From Zoogloea sp. LCSB751 (GTDB lineage: Bacteria > Pseudomonadota > Gammaproteobacteria > Burkholderiales > Rhodocyclaceae), in the NCBI RefSeq assembly GCF_002028455.1, contig NZ_MWUM01000001.1:186001-250000 (forward strand): DNA of 64,000 nucleotides, given 5' to 3'. Below, piece by piece: positions 18,154 through 26,079 of this stretch. The notes under the pieces are model-generated. The model was not told the origin of the DNA and searched no databases. It saw nothing but the letters and a program-made list of their open reading frames with translations. Numbering within the stretch: the first letter of the stretch is position 1; each line of letters starts with the position of its first letter. A program made the position numbers and the translations under genes.

Positions 18154-18520
18154 GATGCTTCCTTTCTTCTTATGGGCACGCGGTCGGCTTGTGGCCGGAG
18201 CGTGCCGATGGACGTGCTGAACGGTCTTCTGCTGCAGGGTGGGTTGCGCATCTTGGGCGGGGCAGGCGGTCGTGCCGCCCGTCGTTGCAGCCACGCAAAG
18301 ATCGCCCTCGCCCTTGTGTAGTCAGCGTTTCCGTCCCAATGGTTCCTGCATTCCGCAATTTGGGTTGGATATGCAGATCACGCGGCGATTGAGGCCAGTA
18401 TCGGCGGAGGCGGGATGGAGCGTCCAGTTAATTGATTCTCTGCATGGAATAGAAATTATCTATTCACGAGCCTGGAATCAGACTGCCGGGGCATGCACCA
18501 TGGTGCTCATTCCGTCCGCC
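18154..18520. other. Intergenic region, no gene seen
   Basis: About 367 bp upstream of the YbaN-type gene and past the end of the minus-strand gene at 18521. The part 18330-18500 is more AT-rich. It holds a small inverted repeat GAATAG-N7-CTATTC (18447-18465). I see no coding frame, tRNA or clear terminator in it. Confidence 0.5.
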
Positions 18521-18928
18521 TCAGCGCGGCATCGATTCGGCGAGGGAGAAGAAGCCGTGAGCCTTGTCCAGCTCGCCGTCGCGGACGACGACCCGGTGGA
18601 TCAGCCAGCGTCCGTCGCGCAGGCGCCAGGCACGCAGGGACTCGGCGTAGGCCAGGGTGCGGAAGGCGGCGGGAATCTCCGGTCCGCGGCTTTCTTCGAG
18701 CACGTAGCTGTGGGCGCAGTAGCAGGCGTTGTCGTCCTCGTCGCGGCCGAGGATGCGCGCCGCGGTGACCACGTAATCCATGTAGTGGTCGAAATACAGG
18801 GGCGCGATGACCTGCTCCTGCCATTCGGCCGGCAGTCCCTCGTTCCAGCGGATCGACGTTTCCGTGCGGCGGGTGTGGCCGGGGCGGATATCAAAGTATT
18901 GATGTGTATATAGCGTTGTATGCGACAT
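18521..18928 (-). CDS. Uncharacterised protein, 135 aa
   Basis: A 135-residue soluble protein without signal peptide or membrane helix. It is rich in Trp, Tyr, His and acidic residues (APLYFDHYMDYVVTAARILG, DNACYCAHSYVLEESRGPEI, WRLRDGRWLIHRVVVRDGE). The beta-strand-rich end is suggestive of an NTF2-like or ligand-binding fold, but I do not recognise the family. It lies 57 bp downstream of the TonB receptor/binding-protein cluster on the same strand and may be its last gene. A perfect half of a ModE-type operator (TATATAGCG) lies inside its first codons, so it could belong to the same regulon. Function unknown. Confidence 0.65.
   Translation of the reverse strand: MSHTTLYTHQYFDIRPGHTRRTETSIRWNEGLPAEWQEQVIAPLYFDHYMDYVVTAARILGRDEDDNACYCAHSYVLEESRGPEIPAAFRTLAYAESLRAWRLRDGRWLIHRVVVRDGELDKAHGFFSLAESMPR
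18892..18915 (-). promoter_or_regulatory. Weak ModE-type operator candidate
   Basis: CAAAGTATT-N6-TATATAGCG: the right half is a perfect ModE half-site and the spacing fits the 9-6-9 layout, but the left half matches in only about five of nine positions. It overlaps codons 5-12 of the gene starting at 18928, which is unusual for an operator. Confidence 0.3.
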
Positions 18929-18985
18929 GGCGGGGCCTCGTTCGTCGGTGACCGCGCTGGCTGTGGCAGGCCAGTCGGGGTGTTG

Positions 18986-19177
18986 TTAGTGCAGTCCTTG
19001 CCGGTGGTGCTTCAGGAGCCAGGGTGGCGGCTTGGCTTGCGCCGTCGTTTCATTGTGTTGGTGTGAAAGTCGCGTACTGGGCCGGTTGGTGAGTTCCTGC
19101 GCGAGCCCGGCCGGGGCGGCGAGAAGTAGAACGGTCAGCAGGCCGAGCGGGCGCAGGAGGGCGAGCAGGAAGGCCAT
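18986..19177 (-). CDS. Small putative secreted protein, 63 aa
   Basis: A 63-residue open frame with a convincing signal peptide (MAFLLALLRPLGLLTVLLLAAPAGLAQ) and a short hydrophilic His-containing remainder (RLSHQHNETTAQ, LLKHHRQGLH). It begins four bases after the stop of the binding-protein gene, so it would be translated as part of the TonB receptor operon. A mature peptide of about 37 residues with five His could bind a metal or be a partner of the transport system, but this is speculation. It may also be a chance frame. Confidence 0.45.
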   Translation of the reverse strand: MAFLLALLRPLGLLTVLLLAAPAGLAQELTNRPSTRLSHQHNETTAQAKPPPWLLKHHRQGLH

Positions 19178-19180
19178 GGC

Positions 19181-20044
19181 TTACTCGGCAGCGGGCAGGC
19201 GCCGGCCGGTGGCCGACAGGGGGAAGATCCACGGGCCGCCGGCGGCCCGGTCGGCGTCGACGAGGTCGGCCTGGCCTCGGGGCCCGGTCAGGTAGTCGGC
19301 GACGCGGTGGGCCAGGCGGCGACGTGAGCCGTCGGCCGGATGGCGGGGGCCGGGCTCGACCACCACGAAGACCCGGCGCATCGCCGGGTCGCCCTTCAGA
19401 AGTACCTTGAGGCCGGCGTCGGGCATCTTGCCGAAGGCCACCGGCATGTGCCCGACCACCGCGTAGGCACCCTGGCGGGCCGCCGACAGCAGGACTTCCT
19501 GCGGGCGCTCGGCGTCGTCGTAGAGCTGCTGGCGCGGGCTGGGGCGCAGGCCGGCCTGGCGCCACAGGCGCTGCACGATGGTGAAGCTGCCGGGATCGCG
19601 GAAGGCCAGCAGCGGCGCGTCGTGGGCGGCGATGCGGCGCAGCGCCTCGGTGGCGTCGGGCGCGTCGGCGATGCCGGCCGGATCGCTGGCGGGGCCGACC
19701 AGCACGTGCTCGTTGAGGGCCCACGCACGCAGCGGCGCAGCATCGCCCGCGGCGAGGAGCTGGAAGGTCTCGTCGCTGCCGTGGATCACCAGCAGGTCGG
19801 CATCGCCGCGCTGGAAGACAGGCACGACGGTCTCCTTGGGCGCCGCGGCGACCAGTTCGATGGGAATGCCGGTGGCCTTGCTGGCCCGGCGGGCCAGTTC
19901 GGGCCACACGCCGGCCATCACCGGGCCACCGACCACCGCCACGTGCAGCACCGGCAGCGTGGAGTTGGCGGCGGCGGGCAGGGCGACGGCCAGCAGCAGA
20001 CCGGCCAGCAGCGGCACCAGGCGCCGCAGGTTGCGGGATGTCAT
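19181..20044 (-). CDS. Periplasmic substrate-binding protein (PBP-like, oxyanion type)
   Basis: A 287-residue exported protein with a signal peptide (residues 1-26, ending LPAAANS) and a periplasmic-binding fold resembling the TupA/PstS-like group (VLHVAVVGGPVMAGVWPELARRASKATGIPIELV; RGDADLLVIHGSDETFQLLAAG). It lies 8 bp after the TonB receptor gene on the same strand, with a ModE-type operator before the pair. No permease or ATPase is adjacent, so it may pass its ligand to ModBC or to a transporter elsewhere (inference). The TTT(S) motif that marks tungstate-binding TupA is not visible, so the ligand is uncertain: molybdate, tungstate or another anion. Confidence 0.7.
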   Translation of the reverse strand: MTSRNLRRLVPLLAGLLLAVALPAAANSTLPVLHVAVVGGPVMAGVWPELARRASKATGIPIELVAAAPKETVVPVFQRGDADLLVIHGSDETFQLLAAGDAAPLRAWALNEHVLVGPASDPAGIADAPDATEALRRIAAHDAPLLAFRDPGSFTIVQRLWRQAGLRPSPRQQLYDDAERPQEVLLSAARQGAYAVVGHMPVAFGKMPDAGLKVLLKGDPAMRRVFVVVEPGPRHPADGSRRRLAHRVADYLTGPRGQADLVDADRAAGGPWIFPLSATGRRLPAAE

Positions 20045-20052
20045 CGCGGACC

Positions 20053-22353
20053 TCAGAAGCTCAGTGCCAGCTTGCCGAGCAGGGTGCGCGGGTTGCCGGG
20101 GTAGTAGTTGGTGGTGCTGGTCTGCAGGTCGCCGGAGTCGATCAGGCCGAGGTACTTGCGGTCGAACAGGTTGAGGGCGCTGAGGCTGGCGTCCACGCGG
20201 GTCGGGCCGACCTGCCAGCGATAGCCCAGTTCCAGGTCCACTAGCGTGTAGCCGCCGAAGCGGTTGGTATGCACCGAGTCGTCGTAGCGGCCGCCCATGT
20301 AGCGCAGCAGCGGCACGGCGCGGAAGTCGCCGGCCTTCCATTCGGCGCCGAGGGTGCCGATCAGGCGCGGGGTGTCGGGGAGCTGCTGGCCCTTGACGGC
20401 GACGACGGTGCTGGCTGCGGTGCGCAGGTTCTCGTCGAACACCGCACGGCTCCACGACGCGCTGCCGAACAGGTTCAGGTTGGGACGCGCTTCCCAGCCG
20501 GCGGCCAATTGCACGCCGGCCAGATGGCCGTTGCCGATGTTCTGCCCGTAGTTGAGACCGACCGTCGGGTCATACACGTTCACCGACTTGTTGTTGATGC
20601 TGGCGTAGTAGACCGTCGGCTCCACGTAGCCCTGGGCGAGGCGCAGGCGCAGGCCGAGGTCGGCGGCGTCGTCGGTTTCCGGCTTGAGCTTGTTCCACAG
20701 GCTCTGGGCGAGGGCCTGCTGGCTGGCCTTGAGGTTGCGGATGTTGCTGTTCCAGATGTCGAAGGAGGCCGGGCCGATGTTGCGGCCGGCCGAGAAGCGC
20801 CCCTCGACGGCCGGCGTGAAGGCGTAGCGCAGCCCGAACCACGGCAGCACCTTGGCGACGGTCTGGCCGTCTACCGCCACCGCGACGCCCGGCGAGGCGG
20901 CCAGCGCGGCGCGGTAGGACACGTCGCCGACGCCGGTCTTGGTGTATTCGGCGAGGCTCGGCATCTTCTCCTGGAACCAGCGCAGGCCGCCTTCGAGCTG
21001 CAGCTCCCGGTACTGCCAGGAGGCCATCGCGAAGAGGGTCTGGAAGACGTGGCGGCCGGTGACTTCGCTGAGGGTGGTCCAGCCCTGGTTGCTGCTGCTG
21101 GCGGTGGCGGCGGCCCAGCTCAGGCCGTTGGCGGTGGCGGTGTAGAAGCGTTGGGCGTTGGGTGGGCCGGGCGGCTGCATCGACGTGTAGCTGTAGCCGG
21201 CCTTCAGGCGCGTGGCGTCGATGCGGGTTTCCACGTCGGCGCTGGCGCCGAAGCTGTTGTGCTCGATGATCCACTGGCGGACCTTGTTGGTGCCGTTGGC
21301 ATCGAAGGTGGCGCCGGACTCGTCGAAGCTGAACAGCTTGAGGCGGGCCCGGGTGTCGTTGCTGACGCGGTATTCGGCCTCGCCGATGTAGGCCTGGTTG
21401 TCGAAGCTCTGGCGGTTGTAGGTGTAGTAGTTCTGGAGGTTGCCGGCCGCCGGCCTGGCGTCGTAGCCGGTGTAGCGGTAGGTGGACAGGTCGAGGGCCT
21501 GGGCGGCGGTCAGCGGCTTGTAGTTGTTCTGGTCGATGTTGCTGTTCACCGCCAGCAGCTTGAGGGTCAGCGGGCCGAGGTCGGTGGCGACGGCCAGCAG
21601 GTAGTTCTCGCGCTCGGCCTGGCCGGGGCCGCGCCACAGGTTGGCATGGGCGGTGGAGGCGGACGCGGCGATGCGCGTATTGGCGGGGCCGAAGGCGCCG
21701 CTGTCCACTCGCGCGAAGTAGCGCTCGAAGCCGTTGTCGCCGCTGGCCGCGGACAGGCTGCCGCCGGCCTTGAGGGCCGGCCACAGGATCTGGCTGTCGA
21801 GGGCGCCGGCGGTGTTGAAGAGGGCCGGCTGGTCGGGGGCGACCGGCCCCTGCGCCATGCTCACGCCGGCCAGGTTCTCCCTGTCGAACATCTGCAGGTA
21901 GCCGGGGCCGGGGTTGATGTTGGACAGGGTCAGGCCGTCCACGGTGCCGACGGCGCCGTGCCATGCGGCGATGCCGCGCACCCGCATACCCTTGTTGCCG
22001 CCGATCCGGCTGGTCAGGCCATAGGGGTCGAGGGCTTGCACCTTCACGGCCGGCAGGCCGGAAACCATCGTGTAGGGATTGGTGCCGCCGGGCGCGCCGA
22101 AGGTCTCCAGGCCGTCCGGCCCGACCTGGTAGGTGGTGGCGGAGGTGTCCGGCCGCGATGACAGGAATTCCGCGTGGCCGGGCTCGGCGGTGGCGGTGAC
22201 CACGACGGTGCCAAGCGTTGTCGGTGTGTCCTCGGCGCGTACATCTGAGGAAATGAGAATGCCGGCGAAGGCGGCCCCGACCGCAGCGGCGACAGGCGTG
22301 GGAATGGAGGGGCGGGCCGTCGGGTGACGGCGCTGGGCGGAGCGGATTCTCAT
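20053..22353 (-). CDS. TonB-dependent outer-membrane receptor
   Basis: A 766-residue receptor. A signal peptide (ending SSDVRAED) is followed by a TonB-box-like start (TLGTVVVTATAEP), a plug domain (GGNKGMRVRGIAAWHGAVGTVDGLTL, about residues 80-190) and a 22-strand beta-barrel ending with the typical aromatic residue (LLGKLALSF). Such proteins import scarce ligands across the outer membrane using TonB energy. The ATG at 22353 gives the signal peptide; the frame to 22488 is open but has no better start. A ModE-type inverted repeat (22373-22396) is just upstream. It is the first gene of the cluster with the binding protein and is divergent from a second receptor. The substrate is not determined by sequence; molybdate or tungstate complex is my inference from operator and neighbours. 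Confidence 0.85.
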   Translation of the reverse strand: MRIRSAQRRHPTARPSIPTPVAAAVGAAFAGILISSDVRAEDTPTTLGTVVVTATAEPGHAEFLSSRPDTSATTYQVGPDGLETFGAPGGTNPYTMVSGLPAVKVQALDPYGLTSRIGGNKGMRVRGIAAWHGAVGTVDGLTLSNINPGPGYLQMFDRENLAGVSMAQGPVAPDQPALFNTAGALDSQILWPALKAGGSLSAASGDNGFERYFARVDSGAFGPANTRIAASASTAHANLWRGPGQAERENYLLAVATDLGPLTLKLLAVNSNIDQNNYKPLTAAQALDLSTYRYTGYDARPAAGNLQNYYTYNRQSFDNQAYIGEAEYRVSNDTRARLKLFSFDESGATFDANGTNKVRQWIIEHNSFGASADVETRIDATRLKAGYSYTSMQPPGPPNAQRFYTATANGLSWAAATASSSNQGWTTLSEVTGRHVFQTLFAMASWQYRELQLEGGLRWFQEKMPSLAEYTKTGVGDVSYRAALAASPGVAVAVDGQTVAKVLPWFGLRYAFTPAVEGRFSAGRNIGPASFDIWNSNIRNLKASQQALAQSLWNKLKPETDDAADLGLRLRLAQGYVEPTVYYASINNKSVNVYDPTVGLNYGQNIGNGHLAGVQLAAGWEARPNLNLFGSASWSRAVFDENLRTAASTVVAVKGQQLPDTPRLIGTLGAEWKAGDFRAVPLLRYMGGRYDDSVHTNRFGGYTLVDLELGYRWQVGPTRVDASLSALNLFDRKYLGLIDSGDLQTSTTNYYPGNPRTLLGKLALSF

Positions 22354-22372
22354 GACGGAAGCGAACCTTTTT

Positions 22373-22396
22373 CGATATGTTGTTGTTGATATAGCG
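22373..22396 (-). promoter_or_regulatory. ModE-type operator before minus-strand TonB receptor
   Basis: CGATATGTT-GTTGTT-GATATAGCG: two 9-bp inverted half-sites with a 6-bp spacer, matching in six of nine positions. This is the layout of the E. coli modA operator as I recall it. It ends 19 bp before the ATG at 22353, where a bound repressor would block initiation. Confidence 0.65.
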
Positions 22397-22672
22397 TTAT
22401 TAGCACCTGGCGTGCCTGTTTGCTGCATCGCACCCGGATGAAGCCGCCTTGCCCGTTCCGGCGCGTACGGAAACAGTGCGCTATCCATTCTTGCGGCGGA
22501 TCAATTTATTTCCGATGGCACTCAATCGGCCCTCTGTTTGTAGGGTTTAAGACATCGCTATGTAGTAACTTGCACATCGATGCAAGGTTCTGTTCGAATT
22601 TGTGTGCGGTGTACAAGGACTTCCCTGCGGGCATGGTCATTGCTGGGATCGAGTCAGGGCAGTTCTGTATTT

Positions 22673-22696
22673 CGATATATACAAACTTATATAGAT
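22673..22696 (+). promoter_or_regulatory. ModE-type operator before plus-strand TonB receptor
   Basis: CGATATATA-CAAACT-TATATAGAT: two 9-bp half-sites, with a perfect TATATA/TATATA core, and a 6-bp spacer. It ends 19 bp before the ATG at 22716, the same distance as the operator of the divergent receptor. Confidence 0.7.
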
Positions 22697-22715
22697 GGTG
22701 TTCAGGGGGGTCTCT

Positions 22716-24767
22716 ATGAAGAAGAAGCAGATGCAGGCGTGGGTGCTGGGCGGCATGTCGGCGGCGCTGGCTGGGTCGGCGGTGGCGGCGGACGGGGTGT
22801 TCCAGCTTGGTACCGTGGATGTGGTGGCCAGCCCGGTCGATGCCGTACCTGGGGAAACCGTGATCAAGGGCGAGGCTCTACAGGAGTTCAACCGCGACAC
22901 CCTCGGCAAGGCCGTGGCGCTGACGCCGGGGATCAGCCTGTCGCGCAACAGCCGCAACGAGGACATCGTCTATCTGCGCGGCTTCGACGTGCGCCAGGTG
23001 CCGCTGTTCATCGACGGTATCCCGGCCTACGTGCCCTATGACGGCTATGTGGATTTCGGCCGTTTCACGACCTTCGATCTGGCCGAGATCCGCGTCGCCA
23101 AGGGGGCGGCGTCGCTGCTCTACGGCCCTAATGCGCTGGGTGGGGCGATCAACCTGGTCAGCCGCAAGCCGGCGAAGGCACTCGAAGGCGACCTGCGGGC
23201 CGGCTTCGGCGCCGGCGGCCAGCAGAAATACGCCGCCAACGTGGGCAGCAACCAGGGCAAGTGGTACGTACAGCTCGGCGCGTCCTACACCGACAGCAAC
23301 TACTTCCCGCTGTCGAACAATTACTCGCCGAAGTCCATTCCGACCAGCGCCAGCAACGCCACCCGCAACGTGCTGGAGGACGGCGGTCATCGGGAGAATT
23401 CCTACCAGACCGACTCCCGCCTGTCTCTCAAGCTGGGCCTGACCCCCAACGCCACCGACGAATACGCCATCGGCTACGTTCAGCAGAACGGCCGCAAGGG
23501 AAACCCGCCCTACGCCGGCAATGCGCCGGGGCAGTACCTGAACAGCGGCGGCGGCGCCAACAGCCGCTTCTGGCAGTGGCCGTACTGGAATCTGGAGAGC
23601 ACCTATTTCATCGCCAACGTGGCGGTGGGGCAGGACCACATCGTCAAGGCGCGGGTGTACCAGGACAACTACGACAACAAGATCCTCGCCTACACCAACG
23701 GCAGCTATTCGTCGCTGATCGCCAACACCGCCAACTTCCCGAGCTGGTACAAGGATTCGACGACCGGCGTGTCCGTCGAGCTGGACAGCTTCGCGTTCAG
23801 TGGCCACGAACTGGCCATCGCCTACCACTACAAGGAAGACAAGCACCAGGACAACGGCCTGGCCCTCAGCAAGAACTATCGGGACGTGACCACCTCCATC
23901 GCGGTGGAGGACATGATTCGCGTGTCCGACCTGTGGCGCCTGCGTCTCGGCGCCAGCCACGACCAGCGCGACGCCAGGGAGGTGTATTACTGGCCGACCG
24001 GCTCCACGTCCGGCACCAACTGGCTGGCCGAGCTGACCCGCAAGTTCGGCGGCGGGGCCGAGGCCTTCGTCAGCGTGGCCCACAAGACCCGCTTCCCGAC
24101 CATCAAGGACCGCTACTCGGCGTCCCTCGGCAGTGGTCTGCCGAACCCCGACCTCAAGCCCGAGCGTGCCCTCAACGTCGAGACCGGCCTGCGCGGCAGC
24201 CCGTGGGGCGGCGCCCGCGGCCAGGCCAGCCTGTTCTACAGCCGCATCGAGAACCTGATGCAGCGGGTGAACATCATCCCGGTGTCCCTGTGCAATCAGC
24301 CGGGTGTTGGTGCGGCGACCTCCTGTGCGCAGTTGCAGAACATCGCCGAGGCGCGCCACGCCGGCGTCGAGCTGTCCCTGGAGCAAACCCTCGGCCATGG
24401 CTGGACGGTGGGCGGCAACTACACCTACCTGGATCGGGAAAACCGGACCTCGACGACCCCGCTCACCGATACGCCGCGCAACCGCCTGTTCGCTTACGCC
24501 AGCTGGAAGCCGTCCGACCGCTGGGAATACCAGGCCTCGGTGGATGCCGAGAACGGCCGCATGGTGGCCTACGGCAGCGGCAATGCGGCGACCTACGTGA
24601 AGATGGGCGGCTTTGCGCTGGCCAACGTGAAGGCGGTGTACAAGCCGCTGCCGGCGTGGGCGCTGGAAGTGGGCGCGACCAACCTGTTCGATGCCAACTA
24701 CGCGCTGGCCGACGGTTACCCGATGCCCGGCCGCATGTGGTTCGCCAACGGCTCCTACAAATTCTGA
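22716..24767 (+). CDS. TonB-dependent outer-membrane receptor (siderophore-receptor-like)
   Basis: A 683-residue receptor: signal peptide (about residues 1-27), TonB-box-like VFQLGTVDVVASP, plug domain about residues 45-155 (LRGFDVRQVPLFIDGIPAY, EIRVAKGAASLLYGPNALGG) and a beta-barrel ending NGSYKF. The plug resembles catecholate or citrate siderophore receptors. The ATG at 22716 has an AGGGGGG ribosome site; the open frame begins seven codons earlier. It heads a cluster with a Tat-type binding protein 10 bp on and a di-heme oxidoreductase. A ModE-type operator lies just before it, so control is likely by molybdate status rather than Fur (inference). It shares little obvious sequence with the divergent receptor, so the two may take different ligands. 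Confidence 0.87.
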   Translation: MKKKQMQAWVLGGMSAALAGSAVAADGVFQLGTVDVVASPVDAVPGETVIKGEALQEFNRDTLGKAVALTPGISLSRNSRNEDIVYLRGFDVRQVPLFIDGIPAYVPYDGYVDFGRFTTFDLAEIRVAKGAASLLYGPNALGGAINLVSRKPAKALEGDLRAGFGAGGQQKYAANVGSNQGKWYVQLGASYTDSNYFPLSNNYSPKSIPTSASNATRNVLEDGGHRENSYQTDSRLSLKLGLTPNATDEYAIGYVQQNGRKGNPPYAGNAPGQYLNSGGGANSRFWQWPYWNLESTYFIANVAVGQDHIVKARVYQDNYDNKILAYTNGSYSSLIANTANFPSWYKDSTTGVSVELDSFAFSGHELAIAYHYKEDKHQDNGLALSKNYRDVTTSIAVEDMIRVSDLWRLRLGASHDQRDAREVYYWPTGSTSGTNWLAELTRKFGGGAEAFVSVAHKTRFPTIKDRYSASLGSGLPNPDLKPERALNVETGLRGSPWGGARGQASLFYSRIENLMQRVNIIPVSLCNQPGVGAATSCAQLQNIAEARHAGVELSLEQTLGHGWTVGGNYTYLDRENRTSTTPLTDTPRNRLFAYASWKPSDRWEYQASVDAENGRMVAYGSGNAATYVKMGGFALANVKAVYKPLPAWALEVGATNLFDANYALADGYPMPGRMWFANGSYKF

Positions 24768-24777
24768 GGACGTGGTC

Positions 24778-26079
24778 ATGGACAGCCTGCACAAGCCTTC
24801 CCGCCGCGCCTTCGTGCGTGCCGCCGGCGCCCTCGCTGCGGCGGGAGCGTCCAGCCGCCTGTGGGCAGCGCCGGCGAAAGACGTGGTGGTGCTTACCGCC
24901 TACCCGGACGCGGTGGTGTCGCGCTTCGAGGCCGCCTTCGAGAAGGCCTGGCCCCAGTACCGTCTGCGCATCGTCTGGCGCATGCCCCACGACGCCTTGC
25001 CCACCCTGCGCCAGGCGGGGCAGGGCGGTGTGGACGTGTACTGGAGCGCATCGCCCAAGACCTACGCCCAGCTCAAGGACGAGCACGCCTTCCGGAAGCT
25101 GCCGGTGAGCCTGGAGGGCCTGCCGGGGCGGGTCGGCGGCAGTGTCATCAACGATCCGGACGGGTTCTACGCCGCGTCCGAGGTGGCCGGCTACGGCTTT
25201 GCGGTGAATCCGGCCTACCTGCACCGCCACCAGTTGCCGCCGGTGGCCGACTGGAGCGACCTGGCCGACCCGGTGTATGCCGGCCACCTGGCGGTGCCGG
25301 ACCCGGTGGAGGTGGGCTTCGCGCCGGTGCTGGTGGACATTCCGCTGCAGGCCTACGGCTGGGACATCGGCTGGGCCCTGTGGAGCGCCATCGCCGCCAA
25401 CGCGGCCTTCACCGGGCGCGGCGGCACTTTCGTCAGCGATGAGATCGGCGGCGGGCGCAAGGGCATCGGGCTGTCCATCGACTTCTTCGTCGCCTCGGCA
25501 GTGGCCAACGGCGCGCCGGTCGAGTTCATCTACCCGCGTCAGGGCGGCGTCAATCCGGCCCATATCGCGGTGACCGCCGGCAGCCCGAACCCGGAGGGCG
25601 CGAAGGCTTTCGTGGACTTCGTGCTGTCCGACGCCGGGCAGAAGATCCTCGCCCACCCGGACATCCGCAAGTTGCCGGTGCGGCCGTCGGTCTACGCGGG
25701 CTTGCCAGCCGGCTACCACGACCCCTTCGCCACCGCCGCGCGGGGCGGCTATCTCTATGACAACGCCCGTGGGCGCGGCCGCGCGGCACCGGTCGCGGCG
25801 GCCTTCGGGCAGGCCTTCGTGCGCCCCCATGCGCGCCTTGTTGAGCTGTGGGCGCGCCTGCATGCGGCCGACGGGGCGACGTGGAACAGCGTATGGCCGC
25901 TACTGACGGCGCCGCCCTTGAAGGAGTCGGAGGCCGACGATCCGGCGATCCAGCGCGCCTTTTTCGCCCGCCGTGACGACCCGGCCGCTGAGGCATTGGC
26001 CGCCGGCCTGGAACAAACCTGGGCGAGCCGCGTCGATGCGCGCTATGCGAAGGCCGCCAGCCTGCTGGGGGTGGCCTGA
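24778..26079 (+). CDS. Extracellular substrate-binding protein, Tat-exported, iron(III)-type fold
   Basis: A 433-residue binding protein of the SBP family 1/AfuA-FbpA type (VVVLTAYPDAVVSRFEAAFEKAWP; GVDVYWSASPKTYAQLKDEHAF; FIYPRQGGVNPAHIAVTAGSPNPEGAKAFVDFVLS). The N-terminus has a twin-arginine motif SRRAFVRAAG, implying export in a folded state, perhaps with bound cofactor. It is 10 bp after the TonB receptor gene and overlaps the di-heme gene by one base. No ABC permease follows. Homologues bind ferric iron, phosphoglycerate or other oxyanions. The context suggests it receives what the receptor brings in. About 90 residues longer than FbpA. Confidence 0.78.
   Translation: MDSLHKPSRRAFVRAAGALAAAGASSRLWAAPAKDVVVLTAYPDAVVSRFEAAFEKAWPQYRLRIVWRMPHDALPTLRQAGQGGVDVYWSASPKTYAQLKDEHAFRKLPVSLEGLPGRVGGSVINDPDGFYAASEVAGYGFAVNPAYLHRHQLPPVADWSDLADPVYAGHLAVPDPVEVGFAPVLVDIPLQAYGWDIGWALWSAIAANAAFTGRGGTFVSDEIGGGRKGIGLSIDFFVASAVANGAPVEFIYPRQGGVNPAHIAVTAGSPNPEGAKAFVDFVLSDAGQKILAHPDIRKLPVRPSVYAGLPAGYHDPFATAARGGYLYDNARGRGRAAPVAAAFGQAFVRPHARLVELWARLHAADGATWNSVWPLLTAPPLKESEADDPAIQRAFFARRDDPAAEALAAGLEQTWASRVDARYAKAASLLGVA

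Larger units (their letters stand above)
22354..22715. other. Divergent regulatory region with two ModE-type boxes
   Basis: About 360 bp between the two divergent TonB receptor genes, more AT-rich than its flanks. It holds one ModE-type inverted repeat next to each gene (22373-22396 and 22673-22696). No open frame of its own is convincing. Confidence 0.6.

Noticed and set aside
18447..18465. GAATAG-N7-CTATTC inverted repeat
   Set aside because: Short and low in GC, with no T-run or adjacent start; too weak to call an operator or terminator.
20269..22161. Long plus-strand frame opposite the TonB receptor
   Set aside because: Shadow frame; the minus-strand receptor has signal peptide, plug and barrel.
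22878..24794. Long minus-strand frame opposite the second TonB receptor
   Set aside because: Shadow frame without domain support.
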